A DNA stretch of 64,000 bases, from contig NZ_AP025145.1 of NCBI RefSeq assembly GCF_019977755.1, positions 1,488,001-1,552,000 on the forward strand, read 5' to 3'. This DNA comes from Vibrio penaeicida. Its GTDB lineage: Bacteria; Pseudomonadota; Gammaproteobacteria; Enterobacterales; Vibrionaceae. Every line of letters starts with the position of its first letter. The first letter of the stretch is position 1. The notes under the pieces are model-generated. The model had not been told where the DNA came from and searched no databases. It saw only the letters and a program-made list of their open reading frames with translations. The position numbers and the translations under genes were made by a program. Below, in pieces: positions 47,570-56,180 of this stretch.

Positions 47570-48976
47570 ATGATTAAAACTTTCCGTATTGTTGCCGTCG
47601 GATTGCTCGCAATCTCGGGGTCAGCAATTGTAAGCAATGCCGCAGCAGAAACAGAGCCAGAAGTACCAGTCAGTGACGAGTATTTTCAATCGGTATTAGT
47701 CAGCAAAGACTTTACGTTTGAAGACGGCTATATGATTGAATCCGCCGATTTTACTGGCGATGGCTATCCCGACATCGTAACGTTTGGACTCGGTGCTTAT
47801 TCAAAGGTATTGATTGATGACAATGTCTATTCGTACCCGTTGAAGTCAAAAATATACTTATTTGAAAACCCTGGAATCGAGATTGATCAAGGCGACCAGT
47901 CGTGGAAGCACAGAGTTATCGCGGATCTCGATACGCCTGTTGCGTTGAATAAAGTCGATATCGATGGTGACGGAGACATTGATATTTTGATGAGCAACGA
48001 ATATGGCAAAGACGTTAATGAACCTTTAAACGGTGGAGGAGCGTACTTTTGGTTAGAAAACCCAGGAATGAAAGGTATAGAGCAAGATAAGCCATGGGTG
48101 AAGCACCTTATTGGTAATCACACGGCGATGCACCGAATTGTGGTTGGCAAATTTACGCAAGACACCACACCCCAAATCATTGCCATGCCCGTCACCGGAA
48201 AACAACACAATGTTCACGCTGCAATTCCCCTTGCTATTCATACGGTTCCAACCAACCCTAAACAAGTAGAACCTTGGGATAAAACCATCATTATGGATAG
48301 CTATTTCCATGTCATTCATGATGCTTGGGTAGGGAAAAATGACGCCCTAAGCGATTTTGATGTCCTATTAGTGGGCAGCCAAGAAGGGATCAATTGGCTC
48401 TATTTTGGCCGAGATGAGAAATGGCACATCGAGCCTGTGAGTAAAGGTGAAACGGATCTATCGCCGTACATTAACCCCGTAACAAATGAACCCAAAACCG
48501 TGAACTGGTTTACCGGAGCCAATACGCCAGCTCCAGGGAAAGTAAATGGACAACCGCACAAATTTATCGCTGCAATCGAGCCTTTCCACGGCACCAAACT
48601 CGCCACATACGTAAACAAAGACGGGGCTTGGCAGCGAAATGTCATTGGGCAATTTGGTGAAGTGGATTCCCAAGGTTTTGGGACTGGACACTACATGCTG
48701 ACTCATGACTTCGACCAAGATGGAACCGACGAATTTATTGGTGTTTTCTTACGTCCACCCGCAGGGCTTATTTACGGAAAGGTCAGCGATCTTGAAAGCA
48801 ACTCATTCGATGTCGTCAGGGTGTTTGAGAAATCAACTGCACGTGCAACGCTGGCTGATTTTAACCAAGATGGAAAAAAAGACATCGCCACCATTGGATA
48901 CAAAGTCCGCTTTTACTATGAAGAAGACGAACCTCAGCTCTACATCCACTTAAACATTATCGATTCCAACAAGTAA
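47570..48976 (+). CDS. Exported FG-GAP/VCBS beta-propeller protein, candidate aldos-2-ulose dehydratase-like propeller
   Basis: The 468-residue protein has a signal peptide (GLLAISGSAIVSNAAA). It carries at least four calcium-binding FG-GAP-like loops: DFTGDGYPDIV, DIDGDGDIDIL, DFDQDGTDEF and DFNQDGKKDIA. This indicates a seven-bladed propeller. Fungal aldos-2-ulose dehydratase, which turns 1,5-anhydrofructose into microthecin, combines such a propeller with cupin domains. Here a cupin is encoded 14 bp downstream and a glucan-lyase-like gene upstream. The signal peptide conflicts with the cytoplasmic partners, so the functional link is a hypothesis. The ATG at 47570 follows AAGGA. Confidence 0.6.
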   Translation: MIKTFRIVAVGLLAISGSAIVSNAAAETEPEVPVSDEYFQSVLVSKDFTFEDGYMIESADFTGDGYPDIVTFGLGAYSKVLIDDNVYSYPLKSKIYLFENPGIEIDQGDQSWKHRVIADLDTPVALNKVDIDGDGDIDILMSNEYGKDVNEPLNGGGAYFWLENPGMKGIEQDKPWVKHLIGNHTAMHRIVVGKFTQDTTPQIIAMPVTGKQHNVHAAIPLAIHTVPTNPKQVEPWDKTIIMDSYFHVIHDAWVGKNDALSDFDVLLVGSQEGINWLYFGRDEKWHIEPVSKGETDLSPYINPVTNEPKTVNWFTGANTPAPGKVNGQPHKFIAAIEPFHGTKLATYVNKDGAWQRNVIGQFGEVDSQGFGTGHYMLTHDFDQDGTDEFIGVFLRPPAGLIYGKVSDLESNSFDVVRVFEKSTARATLADFNQDGKKDIATIGYKVRFYYEEDEPQLYIHLNIIDSNK

Positions 48977-48990
48977 AAGAGATTATTCCC

Positions 48991-49710
48991 ATGAAATATC
49001 ATAATGAGCAATGCGCGCGCAAAATAGACGTTGATTTTGGATGCAAACATATCACTGGCGCCTATATCGAAGCTGCCGAACTTTACCCCATTGGCGAACG
49101 CACTATTATCATCAACGTAAGTGATGAAGACATTGTTCTATCAGGCGACCCAGTGACTCGTTTAGCCCCTCGTAAATCATTGGTTTCACAAGACACGACC
49201 ATTGTTTCGGCTAAGCAGGTATTGCTTGTAAACGTCGTGACTCAAGAAAACCTTGGTAATGTTGTCCTTCAAGATGGCTGGCAGCTTGCTAGTGACATTT
49301 TTGGTGAGGGCTTAAATGGTGTTCCACTTTGGCGCTCACCCATCACAACCGTTGGGAGTGTTATTCAACCAGACATTGCTACGTTCGATCAGAGCCCTCT
49401 TCCTGTTTGTGATATTAAGGTCAACCTTTGGTATGCGCCATCACGTACCGACTGCGCCATTCACAACCATGAAACCGACGATTTTATTGAGTATCACACT
49501 CAGATAGTTGGTGTAGGAAGGATGCAAAAGTTCAAAGATGAACGAAAAGAGTCGCTTTATGAAGACATCATTTTAGCGCAAGGGAATACGCACGAATTGT
49601 TCTGCGTCGTTAGTGACCCCGTAGAGCAAAGGTATGACTACCCTTGGCATCAATACTATTCAGACACCGACTGCATCTGGTTGGTAACGGAATTGCATCC
49701 TAGAAGGTAA
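48991..49710 (+). CDS. Cupin-domain protein, candidate dehydratase/isomerase of anhydrofructose
   Basis: The 239-residue protein has no signal peptide. Two beta regions are visible. The second carries a metal-binding cupin motif: His158, His160, Glu167 and His169 in IHNHETDDFIEYHTQ, then VGVGRMQKF, and a later HELFCVV. The spacing from the propeller gene is 14 bp, so the two are co-transcribed. Cupin plus propeller is the domain set of fungal aldos-2-ulose dehydratase, which supports an anhydrofructose role. A generic metal-dependent isomerase is the alternative. A strong terminator follows. Confidence 0.6.
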   Translation: MKYHNEQCARKIDVDFGCKHITGAYIEAAELYPIGERTIIINVSDEDIVLSGDPVTRLAPRKSLVSQDTTIVSAKQVLLVNVVTQENLGNVVLQDGWQLASDIFGEGLNGVPLWRSPITTVGSVIQPDIATFDQSPLPVCDIKVNLWYAPSRTDCAIHNHETDDFIEYHTQIVGVGRMQKFKDERKESLYEDIILAQGNTHELFCVVSDPVEQRYDYPWHQYYSDTDCIWLVTELHPRR

Positions 49711-49757
49711 GCTCCATCCTTTATTGTTTTATCATTCATAGCTGAGGTTACTTATAA

Positions 49758-49790
49758 AAAAATCCGATAAACAGTGTTTATCGGATTTTT
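49758..49790. terminator. Bidirectional terminator between the cupin and deacetylase genes
   Basis: AATCCGATAAAC (49761-49772) pairs with GTTTATCGGATT (49776-49787) with a 3-base loop. An A-run lies before it and a T-run after it, so it works for both convergent genes. Confidence 0.85.
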
Positions 49791-49875
49791 CATGCGCTTT
49801 ATAGCATTATTTAATGCCCATCGAGCTCTATAGATAAGCAGGCTAAATCCATTAAGACCAAGCCATATATCAAAA

Positions 49876-50937
49876 TCACCAATTATGAATAACTATCTCA
49901 CCGCGGTCTGGCGTTGCATCGAAGATAATGGATTGATCATCCCATTTGAACGCAAGAGCTTGTCCTGCTTGCTCCACTTTCTTAACACCAAATTGTGCTG
50001 GCACTTTCACTTTCAGTGTCAGCGGCTCGTCGTAGACTTCATCGGCTAGGGTATCGGTTAAGTTTAGCGTCATCACTTTTTCATCTACGCTGACTAAATC
50101 GACAGTCGCAACCGCTTTTTGCTTGTGATATTTCACTGCTTTTTCGAACGTGGTTACCCAAGCATCATCTTTGGATTTCACAATATCCAGCTGATTTTCA
50201 AACACATCTTGCGGAACCAAATCACTCCAGTCGGCGCCGCCATCTGGTCCGACAATACTGTGCCAAGTTAGGATATACAAACCGCCTGACTCCAATGCAA
50301 AATCCAAGACAAATTCAAATTTTTCCAAGTCTTGAAGAATGTAAGCATTGGTTGAACGAAGGTAGTAATACGCCCCTTCCCATGTGGCAAAGTCGTAAGG
50401 CATCACCACATATTTAGCCGGATCCCATGCCCGCGCTGCAATGAAGCCTGTGTCGTGAAGATATTTAGCAATATCGCTATTGTAGCTACCAAATGGATAA
50501 GCAAATGTTGTTGGGCGCTTACCCGTGTTCGCTTCAATTCTGTCTGAGGCGAACTTCACTTCATCATCATAACGATCTGGAGTAACTGGCGGGTGCGTTA
50601 TGCCCTGCCAGTCGGTGTAATCATCGTTAAAATCGTGGTGAAGTACCGTATGGTTAGCCATTTCAATGCCAGCATTATGACCTTGAACGATAGGCTCCCA
50701 TCCTAGCCATTCTGCCGTTGATGTGGTGACAAATATCGTCGCTGCCATATCACGTTCCATAAGCTGAGGAATCGCAATGTCTTTCTGACCTGGCGAGTAG
50801 TCGTCGAACGCCAGTACCACCGCTGCGTCTTGGAACCCCTTCCAATTCGCAATTTCGTAATCCAGTTGAGTGCTTGCCATAGCAGGTGCCGACAAAAGCC
50901 CAACGCAAGCCATCATAGTTAACTTATTGATAGTCAT
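49876..50937 (-). CDS. Exported polysaccharide deacetylase (NodB homology domain)
   Basis: The 353-residue protein has a signal peptide (MACVGLLSAPAMAS). NodB motifs are visible: VLAFDDYSPGQ (motif 1, the Asp-Asp pair), EMANHTVLHHDF (motif 2, H-x-x-x-H metal ligands), and FAYPFGSYNSD (motif 3). A later WHSIVGPDGG carries the expected His. The last 90 residues form a beta-rich extra domain. The family removes N- or O-acetyl groups from chitin, peptidoglycan or other glycans. The start at 50937 follows AAGGAT. It converges on the glucan-lyase cluster but is a separate transcript. Confidence 0.8.
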   Translation of the reverse strand: MTINKLTMMACVGLLSAPAMASTQLDYEIANWKGFQDAAVVLAFDDYSPGQKDIAIPQLMERDMAATIFVTTSTAEWLGWEPIVQGHNAGIEMANHTVLHHDFNDDYTDWQGITHPPVTPDRYDDEVKFASDRIEANTGKRPTTFAYPFGSYNSDIAKYLHDTGFIAARAWDPAKYVVMPYDFATWEGAYYYLRSTNAYILQDLEKFEFVLDFALESGGLYILTWHSIVGPDGGADWSDLVPQDVFENQLDIVKSKDDAWVTTFEKAVKYHKQKAVATVDLVSVDEKVMTLNLTDTLADEVYDEPLTLKVKVPAQFGVKKVEQAGQALAFKWDDQSIIFDATPDRGEIVIHNW

Positions 50938-51104
50938 CGTATTATCCTTGTTGAACAACCGACAACCATCCTGTGCTACTTATACGCGATCTTCAAAGTT
51001 TTATAAAAGAACTGCAATCAGACACTCACCCAAACATGTAATTGATAATTAACATAATTTCCGAGACCTTCAGCAAAGAAAATGCCGTGGGTATAGTTTC
51101 TAAT

Positions 51105-51941
51105 CTATAGTTCTTGGTTTTTCTTTGATGCGCTCACAATGAACTTTTCGACCTCGGCGTAGAAAAGCGATGGATCATTTTGCACCCAGTGATTCGCGCC
51201 TTTAAACGAAACATTGTTTAAGGTTTGTATAAAGTTAAGGGCTCGCTCGCACCCCTCTAGGCTCTGGGTTCCCCAAAAATAAGTAGTGGGTATTGATAGG
51301 TTTTCGAATATTTGCCCCCAACTTACAACACCACGGCTATCCTGAGTATCATGTTGAGCATAGATCTCACTCGCCGTTTCTCCCAACACTAATGGGTCAC
51401 AACGCCTAAGCGAGGACAAATACTTAACCCCAGCACCATGATGCCATTTAAGGGTAAACCGTTTTGCGAACCCTTCACCTTTCACCCACTCAGAGAATTC
51501 CGCTTTTGTTAATCCCGAATATTGTTCCGCTATGATTTGAGAAAGAATGATGCTCTCTTCATGAAGCCCGCCTTCGGCATTAATGAACCCCTCAACGATA
51601 CGATTCGTATCAAACTGGCAGACCAGCGTGGAAATGTCGCCTCCCCATGAGTGCCCGAGTAGGTAGCATCTATCAATGCCCATTTGATCTAACGCTTTTA
51701 GAATACGTTTTGCTTGCGTTTCCGTGGAATGGGAAGAGCAAGAAGCAGGTGAATAGCCATAACCACACATGTCAAACATGATTAGGTTGTAATTGGGCAG
51801 CCAATCAATGGCATCAGCGAAGCATTGATGGGACTCACCTAAACCATGAATAAGGACGAGTGTTTCTTGAGATTCTACCTTTTGCGTGGATAAGCAATAC
51901 AGGCTATCCCCATCTATTTGTAACCATTTTTCGACTAACAC
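51105..51941 (-). CDS. Alpha/beta-hydrolase
   Basis: The 278-residue cytoplasmic protein has LVLIHGLGESHQCF (oxyanion region), FDMCGYGYS, the nucleophile elbow GHSWGG (about 97-102) and a C-terminal His in GANHWVQNDP. This is the common fold of esterases, lipases and haloalkane dehalogenase-like enzymes. The substrate is unknown. The only start in this frame is a GTG at 51941 with a distant GGGAG, so the exact start is uncertain. Confidence 0.75.
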   Translation of the reverse strand: MLVEKWLQIDGDSLYCLSTQKVESQETLVLIHGLGESHQCFADAIDWLPNYNLIMFDMCGYGYSPASCSSHSTETQAKRILKALDQMGIDRCYLLGHSWGGDISTLVCQFDTNRIVEGFINAEGGLHEESIILSQIIAEQYSGLTKAEFSEWVKGEGFAKRFTLKWHHGAGVKYLSSLRRCDPLVLGETASEIYAQHDTQDSRGVVSWGQIFENLSIPTTYFWGTQSLEGCERALNFIQTLNNVSFKGANHWVQNDPSLFYAEVEKFIVSASKKNQEL

Positions 51942-52005
51942 TTATTTTCATGCTCCCTTTTGATATTGCTTAATCTTAACCAACCCAAAGCCTATTGAAA
52001 CAAAA

Positions 52006-52030
52006 AAAAGTGCGCGATAAGCACACTTTT
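52006..52030 (-). terminator. Rho-independent terminator of the plsC-DM13 operon
   Basis: Arms at 52006-52015 and 52021-52030 pair over about 10 bp with one G-U. On the minus strand eight T residues follow (the A-run at 52002-52009). Confidence 0.8.
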
Positions 52031-52051
52031 ATAAAATATTTATGGGATAAA

Positions 52052-52528
52052 TTATTGGTATTTTGCTGCTGTAATAAATTGCCCAAAAGACTCACACCAA
52101 ACTATCACGCTATTAAAGTTTTCTGGCTTGATACCTGCTGGTACTTCAACAACGAAATTCTCAAAAGTTTTCACGTCTCCCACTTGAACCATTTGCGATT
52201 TTATCCGATTGAAATCCGATTCTGTCTCTACAAATTCTGGCGAAAGATAGAGCTTGTAGTCTGGCCCTGGAGCAAGTTCTCCTTCCAGAGTGATAAAATC
52301 TGAACCAATAGAAACGGCTCCTTCCCCCCAATGAAGCGCATCACTGTCTTCGAGTTCTTTTTTAAATTGAGCAGTAAACAGTGTTTCAAGGGATTTCTCT
52401 TCTATCACAGCCGTACTTGGAGCTGGCGGCGCAGTAAGAATAGGAAGCGCATAGATACCGGCACCAAACCCCAACGCCCCAACAACGCCGTGAGTAGCAA
52501 CAAGTAGAGCCAACGTACGTATTTTCAT
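52052..52528 (-). CDS. DM13-domain exported or membrane-anchored protein
   Basis: The 158-residue protein has an N-terminal hydrophobic anchor or signal (LVATHGVVGALGFGAGIYAL). A DM13 domain follows (ITLEGELAPGPDYKLYLSPEF, then VIVWCESFGQFITAAKY with the conserved Cys). DM13 domains are thought to carry redox-active groups, but the role is unproven. The ATG at 52528 follows AGGTG. It lies 20 bp downstream of plsC in an apparent operon. Confidence 0.75.
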   Translation of the reverse strand: MKIRTLALLVATHGVVGALGFGAGIYALPILTAPPAPSTAVIEEKSLETLFTAQFKKELEDSDALHWGEGAVSIGSDFITLEGELAPGPDYKLYLSPEFVETESDFNRIKSQMVQVGDVKTFENFVVEVPAGIKPENFNSVIVWCESFGQFITAAKYQ

Positions 52529-52548
52529 TATATTCACCTGAGTAAAGA

Positions 52549-53310
52549 TTAAACCTGTGGTTTTGAACTTAGCTGGTTATTGCTAGACGCCTCTAAGCGC
52601 TCTACCTCTTTGTTGAGTTCTGCAATTTTTTCACTCATTAACTTATGGCATCTATCCGCCAGTTTTCTAGCATCCGCTAGCTGATAATCCGACACATCAA
52701 TGGGTTCCAGCATTTCAGTAATCACTATGCCATTGTTGATGCGGTTGAGTGAAAACTTATTATGAGCATTGCTGACGCACATTGGCGTAATAGGCACACC
52801 CGCTTCGATTGCAGTACGAAACGCCCCTGTTTTAAAAGGCAACAAACCACGCCCTTTGCTTCGGGTTCCTTCTGGGTAAATCCATACAGATAAATCACGT
52901 TGATGAATGGCTTCTGCTACTTGCTTAATTGTATTTCGGGCTTTGGACTTGTCTTCACGGTTAATCAAGATGTTGCCTGTAATCCAGTAAAGCTGACCAA
53001 AGAATGGAAGCCACAACAAATCCCGTTTTCCCAAAGTCACGGTTCTTGGGCGTAACATGCCGGGAGAAGTGACAAAATCAAACACGTTCTGATGATTAGA
53101 AATATAGACACTGTTATCAGGTGTTGGTGCATTCTCCAACCCACGCTGAACCAGCTTTATGCCAAAGAGCTTATGGAGCTGATTAAACCAACGGCAAAAT
53201 GTATAAACATGTTTAGGGTTTCTAGGGTTAAAAGCACAGTATAGGCAGGCACATATAGTAATAACGACCAAAAACACCCCAACTAACAATAATCGTAGAA
53301 CAGCAAGCAA
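52549..53310 (-). CDS. plsC: 1-acyl-sn-glycerol-3-phosphate acyltransferase
   Basis: The 253-residue protein makes phosphatidic acid from lysophosphatidic acid at the inner membrane. It has an N-terminal membrane helix, the catalytic H-x4-D as HQNVFD, the glycerol-phosphate-binding YPEGTRSKGRGLLPFKTGAF, and strong overall likeness to E. coli PlsC including CAFNPRNPKHVYTF near the start. The start is TTG at 53310 with AAGGAGAG upstream, so translation may be moderate. It is followed by the DM13 gene. Confidence 0.92.
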   Translation of the reverse strand: MLAVLRLLLVGVFLVVITICACLYCAFNPRNPKHVYTFCRWFNQLHKLFGIKLVQRGLENAPTPDNSVYISNHQNVFDFVTSPGMLRPRTVTLGKRDLLWLPFFGQLYWITGNILINREDKSKARNTIKQVAEAIHQRDLSVWIYPEGTRSKGRGLLPFKTGAFRTAIEAGVPITPMCVSNAHNKFSLNRINNGIVITEMLEPIDVSDYQLADARKLADRCHKLMSEKIAELNKEVERLEASSNNQLSSKPQV

Positions 53311-53625
53311 AACTCTCTCCTTATCGAGTATGGCGGCTAAAACCGCACTAATTCAGATTGTTATACTCAAGCTAACTTAATATGAAAAGTTCGGTAACCG
53401 TTAATTGAGTGCAGAGTTAGAGTTTTCACTCAATCTCAATCAAATGCAACTTTTGCTCAGCCATCATCTTAATGCCTTAGTAACCTCATTGATTGCAAAA
53501 ATCGCCTCGAAAGATCAACAGACCCTAATTACGATCATATTAATATTCAACATACTATCCTCCGCCTATATCTATCCTAACAACTTCTAATTATTAACAA
53601 ACCCTCGAATAGGTAAACTCGGCTT
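53311..53625. other. 315 bp intergenic region with a solo repeat end
   Basis: No gene was seen. TATACTCAAGCTAACTTAA at 53362-53380 matches one end of the MITE-like element, but no second end is present. A 61-codon frame here has no usable start. Confidence 0.5.
53362..53380. repeat. Solo terminal repeat of the MITE-like family
   Basis: Seventeen of 19 bases match the left end of the elements at 40979 and 43484. No matching right end lies within several hundred bases. Confidence 0.55.
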
Positions 53626-55731
53626 ATGTTAAACAAAACAGTATTGGCGCTGGCAGTGACCGTTCTGCTTAGTGCCTGCGGCGGCGGTGGTTCTTCTACC
53701 AATGAACCCGTACAAAAACCCACACCAACACCAACACCAACACCAACAAGCAAAACGATAACCGTCATCGACGGCTACCTTAGTAATGCCGCCGTATGTA
53801 TTGATAGAAATAAAAATGGTCAATGTGATAACGGCGAGCAACTGAGCACAACGACTGATGCTTCTGGAAAGATAACCATTGATAAAGCGGATTTTGCCCA
53901 CCCAGTCATTGCACAAGTGATTGCAGGTCAAACTCAGGACTCAGACAATCCGGGTTACCTAAGCCATTCCTATGAAATGATTGCTGGCGCAGGTGAAGAG
54001 AGCATTACACCATTTACGACGTTAGCAAAAATCCACAAAATGGACATGTCGGCGTTAGCTGCAAGCTTAAACCTTCCTTTAGATGCTTTCACCGGAGATT
54101 ATGTCGCTAAAAAGACGTCAAACAACGACTCCGCCAAAGCACATTTGTTTGCACGCGCCATCACTCAACAATTTAGTGAAAACCTTTCAGATGCGGATGC
54201 CAACGAACTGCTCACAATGTCTGGCAAGTTAACGGCAGAAATAGCAAAGCTTGTTAACGAAGGTAAAGATCTGGATAGCGTGGATCTGGACTTCGATTCT
54301 GATGGTAAGGTCAAAAGAAAAGACAAATACCAAGGCTTAACGAAATATCTCGAATCTGGAAAGTTTTGGGTATCAACACTCAACAACAATGATTACCTGC
54401 TGCAAACAGCGAATTTTGCAGATGGTAAAATGAATGGCTCTCTATTTGGCGCAACAGACAAACCTTATGAGATAGCGGGTAAGTCTTTAACGTTCACTGA
54501 CTCAAATACGTCTATGGACTTCTTCTATGTCACGCCAGAATTTGCATTAAGCTTTTCTTCCATCAACCATTTACCTCTGATTTGGAGTAAGCAAGATTTC
54601 GTTTCCGGTGTTGAAGCTGATGTAAAGGCATCGGATTTAATAGGTAAACGCTGGTACCACATCCGCGATATCATCGACGTTGACCAACACGCACAACTTC
54701 AATTGGTCGAACTTCACTTTAAAGATGCTCAAACCGTTTCAGTGAAGCCCTATAAGGAAGAAGCGTTTGATGCAAGTTGGACGTTTACAGAAGGCACGCA
54801 TAGTAATGGTGCAACAAAACAGACAATAGCGATCTCCTTTACTAACAATGCCCAGCACGACAGCTTGAATAGAGAGGCTGCACTCACACTCGTCACCCAG
54901 CTCCAAAGTAAAGGGGTTATTCTTGTCGACAACACGTCAAGTCAGTTGAAATCGGATAACCTGCTTATAAAAAGTAAAAAGTTTGCATACTTTATCTATG
55001 AAGAATGGGCACGAAACACTGCTCAACCAATTTCAGATTTACATGCTTATCTTACAAAAAGACCAATGTATATCAGTGAATTTCGTAATAGCGCGGGCAG
55101 TCAATTCGACACCATTTTCTTTAGCTCTGAGAACCAACTTTCAACCAGTTATTGTGGCGGGTCTTCTGGGTGTAAAAATACCCCGTACACAATCGCAAAC
55201 CAAACTCTCGATTTTGACCAATATCAGTTTGAATTTATCGATACGAATACAACCTACTTGTTAAGTTTCGACAAAAACGATGAGCTGGCAATTTGGACAA
55301 CGCCACAATTTTGGAGAACATCCAAAAATATCGATGATTCGTTTGTTAAGGGAAATACTTTCTATCACCTTCGAGATATTACCTCTTCTACCCAACATGC
55401 TATTCCTGTTTTAACCACACTAGCGTTTGGCGACGATAACACCGTCACCATTACTCCAGAGGGCGAAACAGGGTTTACAGCAACATGGGAAGTCAAAGAT
55501 TGGAAAGATCACAATCAAAAAGAGTACCGCATAATTGACATTGTTTTCCCTGAAGGAGAAAAGGATAGACCGAGTTTGCGCAAAGAAAACGGAATGAGAC
55601 TAGAGGTTTACTTCTCAACACCTAACCTGTCTTTAACCGACAACCACGCAAGCATTGCTATGAATCGAGATAACATGCTCTTCTCTAACGAAGCCCTAGC
55701 GAGATCAATTTATACTCGTTGGAAAAAGTAA
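53626..55731 (+). CDS. Large surface lipoprotein with duplicated C-terminal module
   Basis: The 701-residue protein has a lipoprotein signal with lipobox LLSAC-GGGG. A Pro-Thr linker (PTPTPTPTPTS, from tandem ACACCA codons) and a calcium-loop-like DRNKNGQCDNGE segment follow. The rest contains two related modules of about 220 residues. Module 1 includes GKRWYHIRDIIDVDQHAQLQ and module 2 GNTFYHLRDITSSTQHAIP. Each is followed by a similar beta segment (VSVKP...ASWTF; VTITP...ATWEV). No catalytic motif is recognised. It is probably displayed at the outer membrane. Confidence 0.7.
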   Translation: MLNKTVLALAVTVLLSACGGGGSSTNEPVQKPTPTPTPTPTSKTITVIDGYLSNAAVCIDRNKNGQCDNGEQLSTTTDASGKITIDKADFAHPVIAQVIAGQTQDSDNPGYLSHSYEMIAGAGEESITPFTTLAKIHKMDMSALAASLNLPLDAFTGDYVAKKTSNNDSAKAHLFARAITQQFSENLSDADANELLTMSGKLTAEIAKLVNEGKDLDSVDLDFDSDGKVKRKDKYQGLTKYLESGKFWVSTLNNNDYLLQTANFADGKMNGSLFGATDKPYEIAGKSLTFTDSNTSMDFFYVTPEFALSFSSINHLPLIWSKQDFVSGVEADVKASDLIGKRWYHIRDIIDVDQHAQLQLVELHFKDAQTVSVKPYKEEAFDASWTFTEGTHSNGATKQTIAISFTNNAQHDSLNREAALTLVTQLQSKGVILVDNTSSQLKSDNLLIKSKKFAYFIYEEWARNTAQPISDLHAYLTKRPMYISEFRNSAGSQFDTIFFSSENQLSTSYCGGSSGCKNTPYTIANQTLDFDQYQFEFIDTNTTYLLSFDKNDELAIWTTPQFWRTSKNIDDSFVKGNTFYHLRDITSSTQHAIPVLTTLAFGDDNTVTITPEGETGFTATWEVKDWKDHNQKEYRIIDIVFPEGEKDRPSLRKENGMRLEVYFSTPNLSLTDNHASIAMNRDNMLFSNEALARSIYTRWKK

Positions 55732-55748
55732 ATTCTTTGAGAATGTCT

Positions 55749-56024
55749 TCATTTATAAAGGCTGCGTTTTGTAGCCTTTTCTTTGGTTTTTTCTAACTTT
55801 AAACAAGCTAACTTCCTAATCCGATACGATCGTAATGGTCCGACACGTGTAGCTACCCACTCTACAAACCGAGATAATCCGCAGATCACCCTATAAAATT
55901 CGCAAATATCGGTTGAGCCATAAAATTCATAGAAATCATTTTCCTCCTTCAACGTCGGTCTCTTTCTATTCTCTGAATTTGATACATGGTAGCTATTTGG
56001 CTTACAGAACTTTGCTGTTTTCAT
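55749..56024 (-). CDS. Doubtful small ORF, 91 residues
   Basis: An ATG at 56024 has a strong purine-rich ribosome-binding site (GAGGAGAGGGAAAG). The frame continues to 55749, but it runs through the lipoprotein terminator hairpin and the product (NDFYEFYGSTDICEFYRV in the middle, a basic end) matches nothing I know. It may be chance. Confidence 0.28.
   Translation of the reverse strand: MKTAKFCKPNSYHVSNSENRKRPTLKEENDFYEFYGSTDICEFYRVICGLSRFVEWVATRVGPLRSYRIRKLACLKLEKTKEKATKRSLYK
55757..55782 (+). terminator. Rho-independent terminator after the lipoprotein gene
   Basis: AAAGGCT (55757-55763) pairs with AGCCTTT (55773-55779) around 9 bases, followed by TCTTTGG. Confidence 0.65.
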
Positions 56025-56180
56025 TCTTTCCCTCTCCTCGGTCTGATTTGCTAAATCATCTCCAAAAGATTCTGTTTTGATCGATAAACGAACCAAGTAG
56101 AGCATCACTCTTCCTTGACTCAATACCAGAATACGGTTCATCATCTTTTTATCAATGGAGTTAAATGAAAGGCTCTTTTC

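Noticed and set aside
53405..53590. 61-codon frame between plsC and the lipoprotein gene
   Set aside because: It starts with a rare codon, has no Shine-Dalgarno sequence, and lies in a region with a relic repeat end.
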